From Parcubacteria group bacterium GW2011_GWA2_47_7 (GTDB lineage Bacteria; Patescibacteriota; Minisyncoccia; Phycocordibacterales; UBA6899): 7,523 nucleotides of DNA. The stretch is from NCBI GenBank assembly GCA_000999395.1, contig LCOM01000037.1, positions 1 through 7,523 of the forward strand, given 5' to 3'. Of this stretch, positions 1 to 4,984 are shown piece after piece; the first letter of the stretch is position 1; every line of letters starts with the position of its first letter. Under the pieces are notes generated by a model. That model worked only from the letters and a program-made list of their open reading frames with translations, made no database searches and was not told the origin of the DNA. The position numbers and the translations under genes are program-made.

Positions 1-19
1 TTGATTCTTCACATCGCGC

Positions 20-742
20 ATGCATAATGAATCTAGATTACTTTTTGGGACGAGAGGGTTCTTTGTGAAAATATTGATCAAGGCATTTCTTCGTCATTGC
101 ATTGTTTATCCATTTATTCTGCTCAATTATCGGCTCACCATATGTGGCCTTGATGAGACATTGGGAAAGACTGATAGTGCCATTGTCGTCGTGAACCACA
201 CTTCGTTTATGGACGCACCGTTACTGGTGAGTATCGTATGGCCGATTCAGCTTCGTGGCGTTGTCTGGTATGAAGAGTATGCACGCCCATATTTTAGGCC
301 GTTTTTCAAACTTTTCGATGCGTTCTCTGTTGGAAGTTCCAACAAACTCCCCAAGCGTGTTCGCCTGAGGTGTAAGGAAAAATCGATGCAACTCATGATT
401 GAGGCTCTCGCGAGTGGCCAACATGTTGCTCTAAGCCCCGAGGGTGGGATTAACGATGGGACGGGTGTAAAGATTGCCCCACATTTTTCTGGGTTGCATG
501 ACCTTATTAGGGCACACCCCACCAAACCACTCGTTCTTGTGACGATGGAAGGTCTGCAATGCTCGGTCTTTGGAAGGGCCAAGAACAAATGTTTTCACTG
601 GAAGAGGTTGCCGGTAACTGTCACTTTTCAAACAATAGAAAATGTTTCGCTCGAAGGTGGTCCTGCCGGCTTAAATCGCCGTGTGGAACAATTTTACAAT
701 GATGGAATACCGCTCACCACAGTAGGTAAACAAAGTGTATAA
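20..742 (+). CDS. plsC: PlsC-type 1-acyl-glycerol-3-phosphate acyltransferase family protein
   Basis: A 240-aa protein of the lysophospholipid acyltransferase (PlsC/LPLAT) family. Such enzymes move an acyl chain onto lysophosphatidic acid or a similar lysolipid at the cytoplasmic membrane face. Seen: the HX4D catalytic motif NHTSFMD (H60, D65) and the acceptor-binding PEGG motif (residues 140-143), with about 75 residues between them as usual for the family. A hydrophobic stretch near residues 15-38 could anchor it to the membrane. The start is uncertain. ATG at 20 is the first possible start after an in-frame TGA at 2-4, but no ribosome site precedes it. GTG at 65 (residue 16) has GAGAGGG six bases upstream and may be the true start. 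The exact acceptor cannot be told from sequence. A hairpin follows the stop. Confidence 0.85.
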   Translation: MHNESRLLFGTRGFFVKILIKAFLRHCIVYPFILLNYRLTICGLDETLGKTDSAIVVVNHTSFMDAPLLVSIVWPIQLRGVVWYEEYARPYFRPFFKLFDAFSVGSSNKLPKRVRLRCKEKSMQLMIEALASGQHVALSPEGGINDGTGVKIAPHFSGLHDLIRAHPTKPLVLVTMEGLQCSVFGRAKNKCFHWKRLPVTVTFQTIENVSLEGGPAGLNRRVEQFYNDGIPLTTVGKQSV

Positions 743-755
743 ATGTGTCAACGAG

Positions 756-782
756 AAGCAGCAAGATCATCTTGCTGCTTTT
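756..782 (+). terminator. Hairpin terminator after the acyltransferase gene
   Basis: A perfect inverted repeat, AAGCAGCAAGAT (756-767) and ATCTTGCTGCTT (769-780), starts 13 bases after the acyltransferase stop. In RNA a 10-11 bp stem with a 3-5 nt loop would form. Only four T residues follow the last C, so it is a moderate rather than strong intrinsic terminator. Confidence 0.55.
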
Positions 783-813
783 GTCTAATGAGGTCACTTT
801 ATGATAGCCTGAA

Positions 814-987
814 GTGGTGACTGAAAAAGATATATCAAAACAAGAACTGGGAAAGGGCCTCGTTCCCGATGCTGGATTTCAGCCGGGAAATGAAGTGACT
901 TGGCCGAGACTAAGCGTCATCATTACGGCAATCGTCGGGATTTGTGTTTTGTTGTGGGCCCATCTCGCCGGTGCGCCGACGGTGTAG
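814..987 (+). CDS. Small single-pass membrane protein candidate (57 aa), unknown function
   Basis: An open frame of 57 codons from GTG 814 (or 56 from GTG 817) to TAG 985. I do not recognise the protein. It has a polar, charged first 28 residues, then a Trp-Pro-Arg turn and one strongly hydrophobic helix of about 20 residues (LSVIITAIVGICVLLWAHLA) ending near the C terminus. That is a typical design for a small tail-anchored or single-pass membrane protein. TATGAT at 800-805 (5 of 6 matches to a -10 box) lies 8 bases before GTG 814, the same spacing seen at several other starts here, which favours 814 and a leaderless message. No Shine-Dalgarno site is seen. The frame opens right after TAG at 805. 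It could still be a chance ORF; the coherent amphipathic-then-hydrophobic pattern is the main support. Confidence 0.4.
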   Translation: MVTEKDISKQELGKGLVPDAGFQPGNEVTWPRLSVIITAIVGICVLLWAHLAGAPTV

Positions 988-1050
988 TCTGCCCCCCCCA
1001 TCGACGGCATTCTTCGTTCAAAGACAACGAAATTTGTCAGTTGTATTTTC
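988..1050. other. Non-coding stretch with a C8 tract
   Basis: No gene is seen between the 57-aa ORF and the promoter at 1051. The stretch begins with a run of eight C residues (992-999), four bases after the stop codon, and then becomes AT-rich. Confidence 0.4.
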
Positions 1051-1078
1051 CTTACATTGATTTTGTGTAAATTATAAT
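1051..1078 (+). promoter_or_regulatory. Promoter upstream of the 45-aa ORF
   Basis: A perfect TATAAT -10 box (1073-1078) is preceded, at 16 bp, by CTTACA (1051-1056), which matches 4 of 6 bases of the -35 consensus. Transcription would begin near 1085 and give a leader of about 45 nt before ATG 1131. The leader holds an inverted repeat, TGCACAC (1082-1088) and GTGTGCA (1122-1128). Its 3' arm overlaps the likely ribosome site, so the site could be hidden in a stem. Confidence 0.5.
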
Positions 1079-1130
1079 CTGTGCACACAGCGGATCGCAC
1101 TATCGGCGTGATGACGATAAGGTGTGCAAT

Positions 1131-1268
1131 ATGGATTTACGTTTAATGGTTTATTTCAGCATGTCGCAGATTGGAATGAAAAAGAAAGTCTCGCGCGATG
1201 CGGTGAAGGAGGAAGATAGGGTTATTAAGCAGGAGGCGGCACCAGTGGCGCATGTCTCGGATAAGTAA
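1131..1268 (+). CDS. Small hypothetical protein candidate (45 aa)
   Basis: A 45-codon frame from ATG 1131 to TAA 1266. The family is not recognised. The product starts with a short hydrophobic, Met-rich part (MDLRLMVYFSM) and continues as a highly charged tail with KKK and EED clusters, likely disordered or helical. Support for expression: AAGGTG at 1119-1124 lies 6 bases before the ATG, one of the few plausible Shine-Dalgarno sites in the window, and a promoter with consensus TATAAT lies 53 bases upstream. In-frame ATGs at 1146, 1161 and 1176 are other possible starts. It shares a reading frame with the 87-aa ORF that starts 24 bases after its stop, so the two could be transcribed together. 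It may be a chance ORF. Confidence 0.4.
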   Translation: MDLRLMVYFSMSQIGMKKKVSRDAVKEEDRVIKQEAAPVAHVSDK

Positions 1269-1292
1269 AGACCTCCGTCACCCAGTGAATGT

Positions 1293-1556
1293 ATGGGAAA
1301 ACAGGAATCTCAAACGGAATTACGAATTGAAACAATACCACGCTATAACTGGGGGGGACTACTCGGAGTAACGGAAACTCATTTCGATAAATTTGACCGC
1401 GTTGTTTTTGAGAAATCTGTCAACGCTTCGACAGGTGCGGTCAACACAGTAGAGTATGCATATGTCGAGTACTCCCTTGCCGGAGAGACGCGGACCGACA
1501 GAAACGGAAAAATAATTCAATATAGATACGAGAAGATGGGGGCGGGTCATCAATGA
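1293..1556 (+). CDS. Hypothetical protein with YD/RHS-repeat-like sequence (87 aa)
   Basis: An 87-aa ORF, ATG 1293 to TGA 1554. Two stretches resemble the tyrosine-rich YD repeats of RHS and wall-associated proteins: a THFDKFDRVVFEK segment around residues 28-40, and TDRNGKIIQYRYEKMG at residues 67-82, which follows the usual 'D.nG....Y.Yd..G' pattern. YD repeats normally occur in dozens within very large surface or toxin proteins, so a lone 87-aa unit is odd. It could be a remnant of a larger gene, or a small protein with a similar beta-rich fold by chance. A run of seven G (1351-1357) lies in the Trp-Gly-Gly codons and would be prone to slippage. No ribosome site is visible. A TAA at 1266 closes the frame upstream, so it does not extend. 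Confidence 0.45.
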   Translation: MGKQESQTELRIETIPRYNWGGLLGVTETHFDKFDRVVFEKSVNASTGAVNTVEYAYVEYSLAGETRTDRNGKIIQYRYEKMGAGHQ

Positions 1557-1574
1557 CCGGATGTTAGTGAGTCA

Positions 1575-1603
1575 AGATTCCGACTTCGAAGAGGTGGGAA
1601 TTT
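1575..1603. other. Imperfect hairpin between convergent genes
   Basis: ATTCC (1577-1581) pairs with GGAAT (1597-1601). The inner pairs continue around one G-G mismatch to a GAA loop. It lies 18 bases after the 87-aa ORF stop, between the two converging transcription units. Only three T follow on the plus strand, and no T run follows on the minus strand. It may act as a weak terminator, but this is not shown. Confidence 0.3.
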
Positions 1604-1645
1604 GAGACCACTGGTTACGTAGTCTGAAGTTCGAATTCCAGTCTT

Positions 1646-2947
1646 TTATACGACGTTCCCGAGCATCGGAATAGCGATACGCTTTCGCGCTGTTTCTCCG
1701 TGCATGAGATCGGTCTTTCGGAGTGACTGCATGCCGCGATTTCCCTCATGCTGTGCATTCTGCATCGCCTTGTGGCTTGAACCAAGATAGACGGCATGCT
1801 TGCCATACCGTGCGGAGAGGGCATCAAGTGCCTCGTATATCTTGTTCGTACCCTCAATTCGCGCTGATGCACCAAAGAGGTCGAGTTGTGCTGTGGTGTC
1901 CGGAATAAGCCCCGCAAGAACGATGCCACTCGCACGATAGGGCGTATCTTTTTTGAATACTTCATAAAATTTCGTTCGCACCAGCGGGACAATCTCTTCG
2001 GGGACGGCGACGGGACGAGAGAGTTTGAGTTCGAGTCCGCGGTATTGAAATTCCTGCGTTTTAAGAAAAAAGACAATTTTTTGCGCAACAAGTTTGTGTC
2101 GACGTGCTTTGATGCACGCATTCTCGATATTTTTCGAGAGTTGGGCAAAAACAAACTCGTGATCTGCTGAAGGGGGAGTGAATGTGCGTGTTTTGCTGAT
2201 GGATTGATAGTCATGCTTTTCGGAAGTAGAGAGTGGGTATACGGACTCTCCATGGAGCTCACGCCATATTTCGTGATAAGGCTTGCTCATGTGTGCGGTA
2301 ACCCATTGCTCATTCTTTAGTGCAAACTGAAGTGCGGTCGTGATACCAAACTGTGCGAGGTGGGCGGTCGTCTGTGGTCCGATACCCCAGATTTTTCCAA
2401 CCGGAGTTGTCTCAAGAAATGTATGAATATCCCGGCCTGAAATTGCGGTTAGTCCATCAGGCTTTACCCAGTTGGAGGCAAGTTTGGCAATGACTTTGTT
2501 AGGTGCCAATCCGAGGGAGAAGGTCATTCCAAGTTCGGACTGTAACGCTGTTTTTATTTTATGTGCGATATCGATGTATGACATATGGAGTGGGCGACGA
2601 AGCCCCGATATATCCGCAAAGCATTCATCAATGCTGTATTCTTCAATGAGTGAGGTGTATCGCCGCACAATAGCGAACATGCGTGCAGAAAAAAGACTGT
2701 AGGTTTCATAATCCGACGGGAGAATGATGGCGTTGGGGCAGCGTTTTCTTATTTCAGAGATGCGCATGCCACGCGTAACTCCCATTGCCTTTGCTTCATA
2801 GCTCATGGCAGAGGCAATCCCGCGCTCAAGTCCGGTCACGACAGGCTTTCCGCGTAGTGAAGGATTTACCGCCACCTCACATGACGCGAAGAATGCGTTA
2901 GCGTCGATGTGGAGTATTGCCTTTGGAAATGAACTTGTGATTAGCAT
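1646..2947 (-). CDS. umuC: Y-family translesion DNA polymerase (DinB/UmuC family, UmuC-like)
   Basis: A 433-aa error-prone polymerase that copies past damaged template bases. Seen: the first catalytic Asp in ILHIDANAFFASCE (D15), with F20 at the steric-gate position that excludes ribonucleotides, and the second acidic pair in YSIDEC (D107, E108). A helix-hairpin-helix region is likely near residues 185-205 (GKIWGIGPQTTAHL), followed by a little-finger domain around 245-345. QLDLF at 354-358 is a clean beta-clamp-binding motif. About 75 residues follow it; this internal clamp motif with a basic tail, and the length near 422 aa, fit UmuC better than DinB, where the motif is C-terminal. The start gives the usual short lead before the first motif. 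It overlaps the end of a 41-codon ORF by 7 bases and lies downstream of lexA on the same strand, so SOS control through the lexA promoter is likely. Confidence 0.94.
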   Translation of the reverse strand: MLITSSFPKAILHIDANAFFASCEVAVNPSLRGKPVVTGLERGIASAMSYEAKAMGVTRGMRISEIRKRCPNAIILPSDYETYSLFSARMFAIVRRYTSLIEEYSIDECFADISGLRRPLHMSYIDIAHKIKTALQSELGMTFSLGLAPNKVIAKLASNWVKPDGLTAISGRDIHTFLETTPVGKIWGIGPQTTAHLAQFGITTALQFALKNEQWVTAHMSKPYHEIWRELHGESVYPLSTSEKHDYQSISKTRTFTPPSADHEFVFAQLSKNIENACIKARRHKLVAQKIVFFLKTQEFQYRGLELKLSRPVAVPEEIVPLVRTKFYEVFKKDTPYRASGIVLAGLIPDTTAQLDLFGASARIEGTNKIYEALDALSARYGKHAVYLGSSHKAMQNAQHEGNRGMQSLRKTDLMHGETARKRIAIPMLGNVV

Positions 2948-3066
2948 GACAGCTTTCGGGACCGCAGCAAATGGTGAACTTCTTTGTTCCCGGGATCCGG
3001 CGTCTCGGTCAACGTATATGAATACGTCTTCCTCGCCACCTTCCCCGCGCCTCGAATCTCATCCAT
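2941..3066 (-). CDS. Small ORF (41 aa) between lexA and the Y-family polymerase
   Basis: A 41-codon frame on the minus strand, ATG at 3066-3064 to TAA at 2943-2941. It begins 27 bases after the lexA stop, and its end overlaps the polymerase start in the string ATGCTAA, a spacing typical of translational coupling. The product is small, basic and hydrophilic, with a Lys/Arg-rich first third, a TLTETPDPGNKE middle, and an HHLLRSRKLSC end. I do not recognise it. No Shine-Dalgarno site is seen, in line with most genes here. It could be a real third member of the SOS operon or a leader peptide that tunes polymerase translation. It could also be a chance frame filling a 146-base gap. The position, not the sequence, is the main support. 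Confidence 0.45.
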   Translation of the reverse strand: MDEIRGAGKVARKTYSYTLTETPDPGNKEVHHLLRSRKLSC

Positions 3067-3093
3067 TATCTGCGGTCTTCATTAATGTTCGTT

Positions 3094-3654
3094 TTAATAT
3101 TTACGGATGACAGCCTTAACAATAGCGGTAATGCGAAGTTCATTTTTGGGATAAATTGGCTTATAGCATTTGTTGGCTGCTTCGAGATAGACACGCCCTG
3201 CTTTTTTCCTGTAATACTTCATGGTAAATGCGCCATCAACTTCCGCGATGACGATATCGCCGCTCTTTGGCTCGAGTCCTCGTTCAACAAGGACCATGTC
3301 GCCCTCGTTGATACCGGCATCTATCATCGAATCGCCTTTCACTTTGAGCATGAATGTCGCCTCGCGATTCCCGATGAGATATTCGTCAAGATTCATGGTG
3401 TCCGCAAGTTCTTCTTCGGCGGGGGAAGGGAAGCCCGCTTCGACCAAGCCGAGTACGCGCACTTCTTCGAGGGTCGTATTGGGGATAAGCCGACCTTGGT
3501 CGTCTTTGGAGATGACGCCCTCGCGAATGAGTTTTTTTACTGCATACGCGACGGCACTTTTGGAGTGGTAATTCAAAAGTGGCAGCAGCTCACTGTAGCT
3601 CGGCATGCGTCGGTGCGCGTGATAAAAGCTGATGATTTTTTCGCGTGGTGACAT
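3094..3654 (-). CDS. lexA: LexA repressor (SOS regulator, S24 autopeptidase)
   Basis: A 186-aa LexA, slightly shorter than the roughly 200-aa norm. Residues 1-50 form the winged helix-turn-helix DNA-binding domain. The self-cleavage site is Ala73-Gly74 in LVEAGFPSP. The catalytic Ser109 is in VKGDSMIDAGI and the catalytic Lys146 in GAFTMKYY, giving the complete Ser-Lys dyad of the S24 family. When RecA filaments form on damaged DNA, LexA cuts itself and frees its operators. The gene has its own promoter with an SOS box between -35 and -10, so it represses itself. The start codon is only 6 bases after the -10 box, so the message should be leaderless; the same start gives a normal LexA N terminus. 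The 41-aa ORF and polymerase follow and probably share the transcript. Confidence 0.95.
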   Translation of the reverse strand: MSPREKIISFYHAHRRMPSYSELLPLLNYHSKSAVAYAVKKLIREGVISKDDQGRLIPNTTLEEVRVLGLVEAGFPSPAEEELADTMNLDEYLIGNREATFMLKVKGDSMIDAGINEGDMVLVERGLEPKSGDIVIAEVDGAFTMKYYRKKAGRVYLEAANKCYKPIYPKNELRITAIVKAVIRKY

Positions 3655-3660
3655 GCGCTC

Positions 3661-3690
3661 ATTATATTAGAACAAACGTTCTAATGTCAA
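3661..3690 (-). promoter_or_regulatory. lexA promoter with SOS box (LexA operator) in the spacer
   Basis: On the minus strand, TTGACA (3690-3685) and TATAAT (3666-3661), both perfect consensus, are 18 bp apart. The spacer is exactly the palindrome TTAGAACAAACGTTCTAA (plus-strand 3667-3684; arms extend to 8 bp at 3666-3685). It has the GAAC-N4-GTTC core of Gram-positive and actinobacterial SOS boxes. LexA bound here would block both hexamers. The lexA ATG at 3654 lies 7 bases past the last -10 base, where transcription should begin. Confidence is high because promoter, palindrome and gene identity agree. Confidence 0.88.
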
Positions 3691-3714
3691 ATGAGGAAAA
3701 TAATTTAGCAGTCA

Positions 3715-4113
3715 TCAAATGTGGTCAATTGCACGCTTGAGCTTTTCTTCCACGGTGAGCGCAAGTTTTGCTAATGTGGGGTTCTCCACCATCGCCATTG
3801 CAATAGTAGGAAGAATTGCCGAAACATAAATTTTGTCATCGTTGGCATAAACGATAACGTTGCAGGGAAGAAGGAGTCCGATATCAATTTCCGCCTTCAG
3901 TGCTTCAAGTGCAAAGGGTGGATTGCAGGCACCGAGGATGTAATAGTCCGCATGTGCTACTTGTAGTTTTTTTTCCAGCGTTGCCTTTACGTCAATTTCT
4001 GTGAGTACGCCGAACCCCTCCTCCGCAAGGCATTGTTTTGTTCGGTCGAGAGCCTCCACAAAAGTGTATGCAACCTCCTTCTTGTACCCATATGATGGTG
4101 ATGATGTGTTCAT
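3715..4113 (-). CDS. DUF302 family protein
   Basis: A 132-aa protein of the DUF302 family, whose biochemical function is not established. Seen: an N-terminal segment with Phe/Val-rich strands and an amphipathic helix (VEALDRTKQCLAEEGFGVL), then the family hallmark YYILGACNPPFALEAL around residues 57-72, and IGLLLPCNVIVY around 78-89. The latter is a hydrophobic strand of the small alpha/beta fold, not a membrane helix. Cys63 and Cys84 are within the conserved blocks. The length is typical. It has no signal peptide, so it is likely cytoplasmic. It lies upstream of lexA on the same strand with 60 bases between the coding regions and no terminator seen, so some read-through into lexA is possible. 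A TATAAT 8 bases before the ATG suggests a leaderless message. The stop is TGA. Confidence 0.9.
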   Translation of the reverse strand: MNTSSPSYGYKKEVAYTFVEALDRTKQCLAEEGFGVLTEIDVKATLEKKLQVAHADYYILGACNPPFALEALKAEIDIGLLLPCNVIVYANDDKIYVSAILPTIAMAMVENPTLAKLALTVEEKLKRAIDHI

Positions 4114-4121
4114 ATTTACTC

Positions 4122-4127
4122 ATTATA
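4122..4127 (-). promoter_or_regulatory. -10 box for the DUF302 gene
   Basis: TATAAT on the minus strand (4127-4122) ends 8 bases before the ATG at 4113, placing the expected transcription start 0-2 bases before the start codon. No convincing -35 hexamer lies 16-18 bp upstream, and no TGn extension is present. Confidence 0.5.
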
Positions 4128-4216
4128 TGCTCACGAAAATGAAAAACGCGTGTAGAAGGTTATGTGGTTGCATTGCTTGTATCATAAGTTGCATTACACG
4201 ACGAATATTGGTCATG

Positions 4217-4239
4217 AGCAAGATATCTGATACCTTGCT
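4217..4239. other. Hairpin in the divergent DUF302/SWIB intergenic region
   Basis: AGCAAG (4217-4222) pairs with CTTGCT (4234-4239). Inside it, TATC (4224-4227) and GATA (4229-4232) are also complementary, after one A-C mismatch. No T run follows on either strand, so it is not an intrinsic terminator. It overlaps the start of the likely SWIB -35 box (4239-4244) and could be an operator. No protein is assigned to the site. Confidence 0.3.
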
Positions 4240-4267
4240 TGGAATTGACTGGTATGGGTGGTAAAAT
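4239..4267 (+). promoter_or_regulatory. Probable promoter for the SWIB gene
   Basis: TTGGAA (4239-4244, 4 of 6 matches to TTGACA), a 17-bp spacer, and TAAAAT (4262-4267, 5 of 6 matches to TATAAT) with an extended -10 TGG just before it. Transcription would begin near 4274 and give a leader of about 25 nt that is AT-rich and has no Shine-Dalgarno site. Confidence 0.5.
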
Positions 4268-4298
4268 AATTCCATAGTTAATTACTTAATAAAATAAT

Positions 4299-4574
4299 AT
4301 GGCAGAGAAAAAAGTTGTCGCAAAGAAGGCGAACTCGGCGTTTATGAAACCAATGACGATTAGCCCAGAACTCGCTCTTGTTGTCGGGAAAGGTCCGATG
4401 CCTCGTTCTGAGGTTGTGAAGGCGCTTTGGGTCTATATCAAAAAGCATGACCTGCAGGATCCCCAGAATAAGCGCAACATCAATGGTGATGCAGCACTTG
4501 TCGCAGTGTTTGGCGGAAAGAAGACAGTGAACATGTTTGAAATGACCAAGCTCGTTTCAAAGCATCTCTCCTAA
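4299..4574 (+). CDS. SWIB/MDM2-domain protein
   Basis: A 91-aa stand-alone SWIB-domain protein. Residues 1-12 are a Lys/Ala-rich tail. The domain itself covers about 17-90 with the usual signature: MTISPELALVVGKGPMPRSEVVKALWVYIKKHDLQDPQNKRNI in outline (residues 19-61), then the FGGKKTVNMFEMTKLVSKHL helix pair at the end. In eukaryotes this fold occurs in SWI/SNF subunits and MDM2. In Chlamydia and many CPR bacteria it occurs as small, basic proteins thought to bind DNA or topoisomerase; the role is not settled. Here it is monocistronic, with its own promoter and a strong terminator, which fits a small abundant chromosome-associated protein. That last point is inference. Confidence 0.92.
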   Translation: MAEKKVVAKKANSAFMKPMTISPELALVVGKGPMPRSEVVKALWVYIKKHDLQDPQNKRNINGDAALVAVFGGKKTVNMFEMTKLVSKHLS

Positions 4575-4585
4575 TTAGCACAGAG

Positions 4586-4625
4586 AAACAACAAAAGCCC
4601 GCACCTCGCGGGTTTTTGTTGTTTT
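4586..4625 (+). terminator. Strong intrinsic terminator after the SWIB gene
   Basis: A 16-bp stem with one G-U wobble, left arm 4587-4602 and right arm 4608-4623, loop ACCTC. The GC core CCCGC/GCGGG is followed directly by TTTTTGTTGTTTT, so the T tract is part of the right arm. The left arm gives an A-rich stretch, so it could also terminate in the minus direction. It starts 12 bases after the SWIB stop. Confidence 0.92.
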
Positions 4626-4647
4626 ACGAGAGGTTTGTTCGCTAATT

Positions 4648-4656
4648 TGTTATAAT
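4648..4656 (+). promoter_or_regulatory. Extended -10 promoter of the ATL-AlkD operon
   Basis: TGTTATAAT (4648-4656) is an extended -10 box with perfect TATAAT. No good -35 is seen at 16-18 bp, as is common for extended -10 promoters. The ATG at 4664 follows after 7 bases, so the message is probably leaderless. GTTTGTTC at 4633-4640 equals one half plus spacer of the lexA operator, but the other half is not conserved. Confidence 0.6.
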
Positions 4657-4663
4657 TTTTTCC

Positions 4664-4981
4664 ATGAGTATATTTTCGGATAGAGTAATAAAAGCGGCAA
4701 TCTCAATTCCCAAGGGCAGGGTCACCACCTATGGACGTATCGCGCGTGCTGCGGGAGGAGGTGATATGGCATCACGAAGTATCATGAGTATCCTCGGGAA
4801 AGCATACGATGCGGGCGAAATACGAATACCATTTCATCGAATCGTTTATGCTGGCGGAAAAATATGGATTGATGATGCCCATCGCGCAAAACGCATGAAG
4901 CTCTATAAGAAAGAAGGGATTATGATCGATAAAAAAGATTGCATAAAAAATTTCGCTGATGTCGTATTTGATTTCAAGTAA
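4664..4981 (+). CDS. Alkyltransferase-like protein (MGMT/ATL family) lacking the acceptor Cys
   Basis: A 105-aa protein with the DNA-binding domain of O6-alkylguanine-DNA alkyltransferases. Conserved features: IPKGRVTTYGRIA (residues 15-27, Tyr23 at the base-flipping Tyr position), the recognition helix with Arg38 at the arginine-finger position, and PFHRIV at 56-61. In active MGMT this last motif is PCHRV, with Cys accepting the alkyl group; in typical ATL proteins the Cys is Trp (PWHR). Here it is Phe57, so the protein cannot transfer alkyl groups and should instead flag O6-alkylguanine for another repair route, as ATLs do with nucleotide excision repair. It lacks the N-terminal domain of full MGMT. 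The next gene, an AlkD-type glycosylase, begins 3 bases after its stop, so the two form an alkylation-damage operon. Confidence 0.88.
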   Translation: MSIFSDRVIKAAISIPKGRVTTYGRIARAAGGGDMASRSIMSILGKAYDAGEIRIPFHRIVYAGGKIWIDDAHRAKRMKLYKKEGIMIDKKDCIKNFADVVFDFK

Positions 4982-4984
4982 ATT

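Noticed and set aside
879..1100. A 73-codon minus-strand frame opposite the 57-aa ORF
   Set aside because: Its product lacks a coherent pattern and it spans the C8 tract and the plus-strand promoter; the plus-strand frame is the better reading.
1605..1645. A GTTCGAATTC string resembling a tRNA T-loop near the end of the polymerase gene
   Set aside because: The flanking bases do not form the 5-bp T stem, and no acceptor, D or anticodon arms fit around it.
1615..2262. A 215-codon minus-strand frame within the polymerase gene
   Set aside because: It is a shadow frame of the polymerase, whose own frame carries all Y-family motifs; the shadow product is Ser/Arg-rich and featureless.
2976..2989. 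A second SOS-like palindrome, GAACTTCTTTGTTC, just upstream of the polymerase start
   Set aside because: The half-sites are 6 bases apart instead of 4, so the geometry differs from the lexA operator, and no promoter hexamers flank it. It lies inside the 41-codon ORF.
4128..4264. A 45-codon plus-strand frame in the DUF302/SWIB gap, Cys-rich, ending in IDWYGW
   Set aside because: It overlaps the DUF302 promoter and the SWIB promoter, has many rare-looking Arg and Cys codons, no ribosome site, and no family resemblance. Most likely chance.
4633..4640. GTTTGTTC in the ATL promoter, identical to half of the lexA operator
   Set aside because: The opposite half-site is not present (GAGAG instead of GAAC at the right spacing). 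A half-site of this size can occur by chance.
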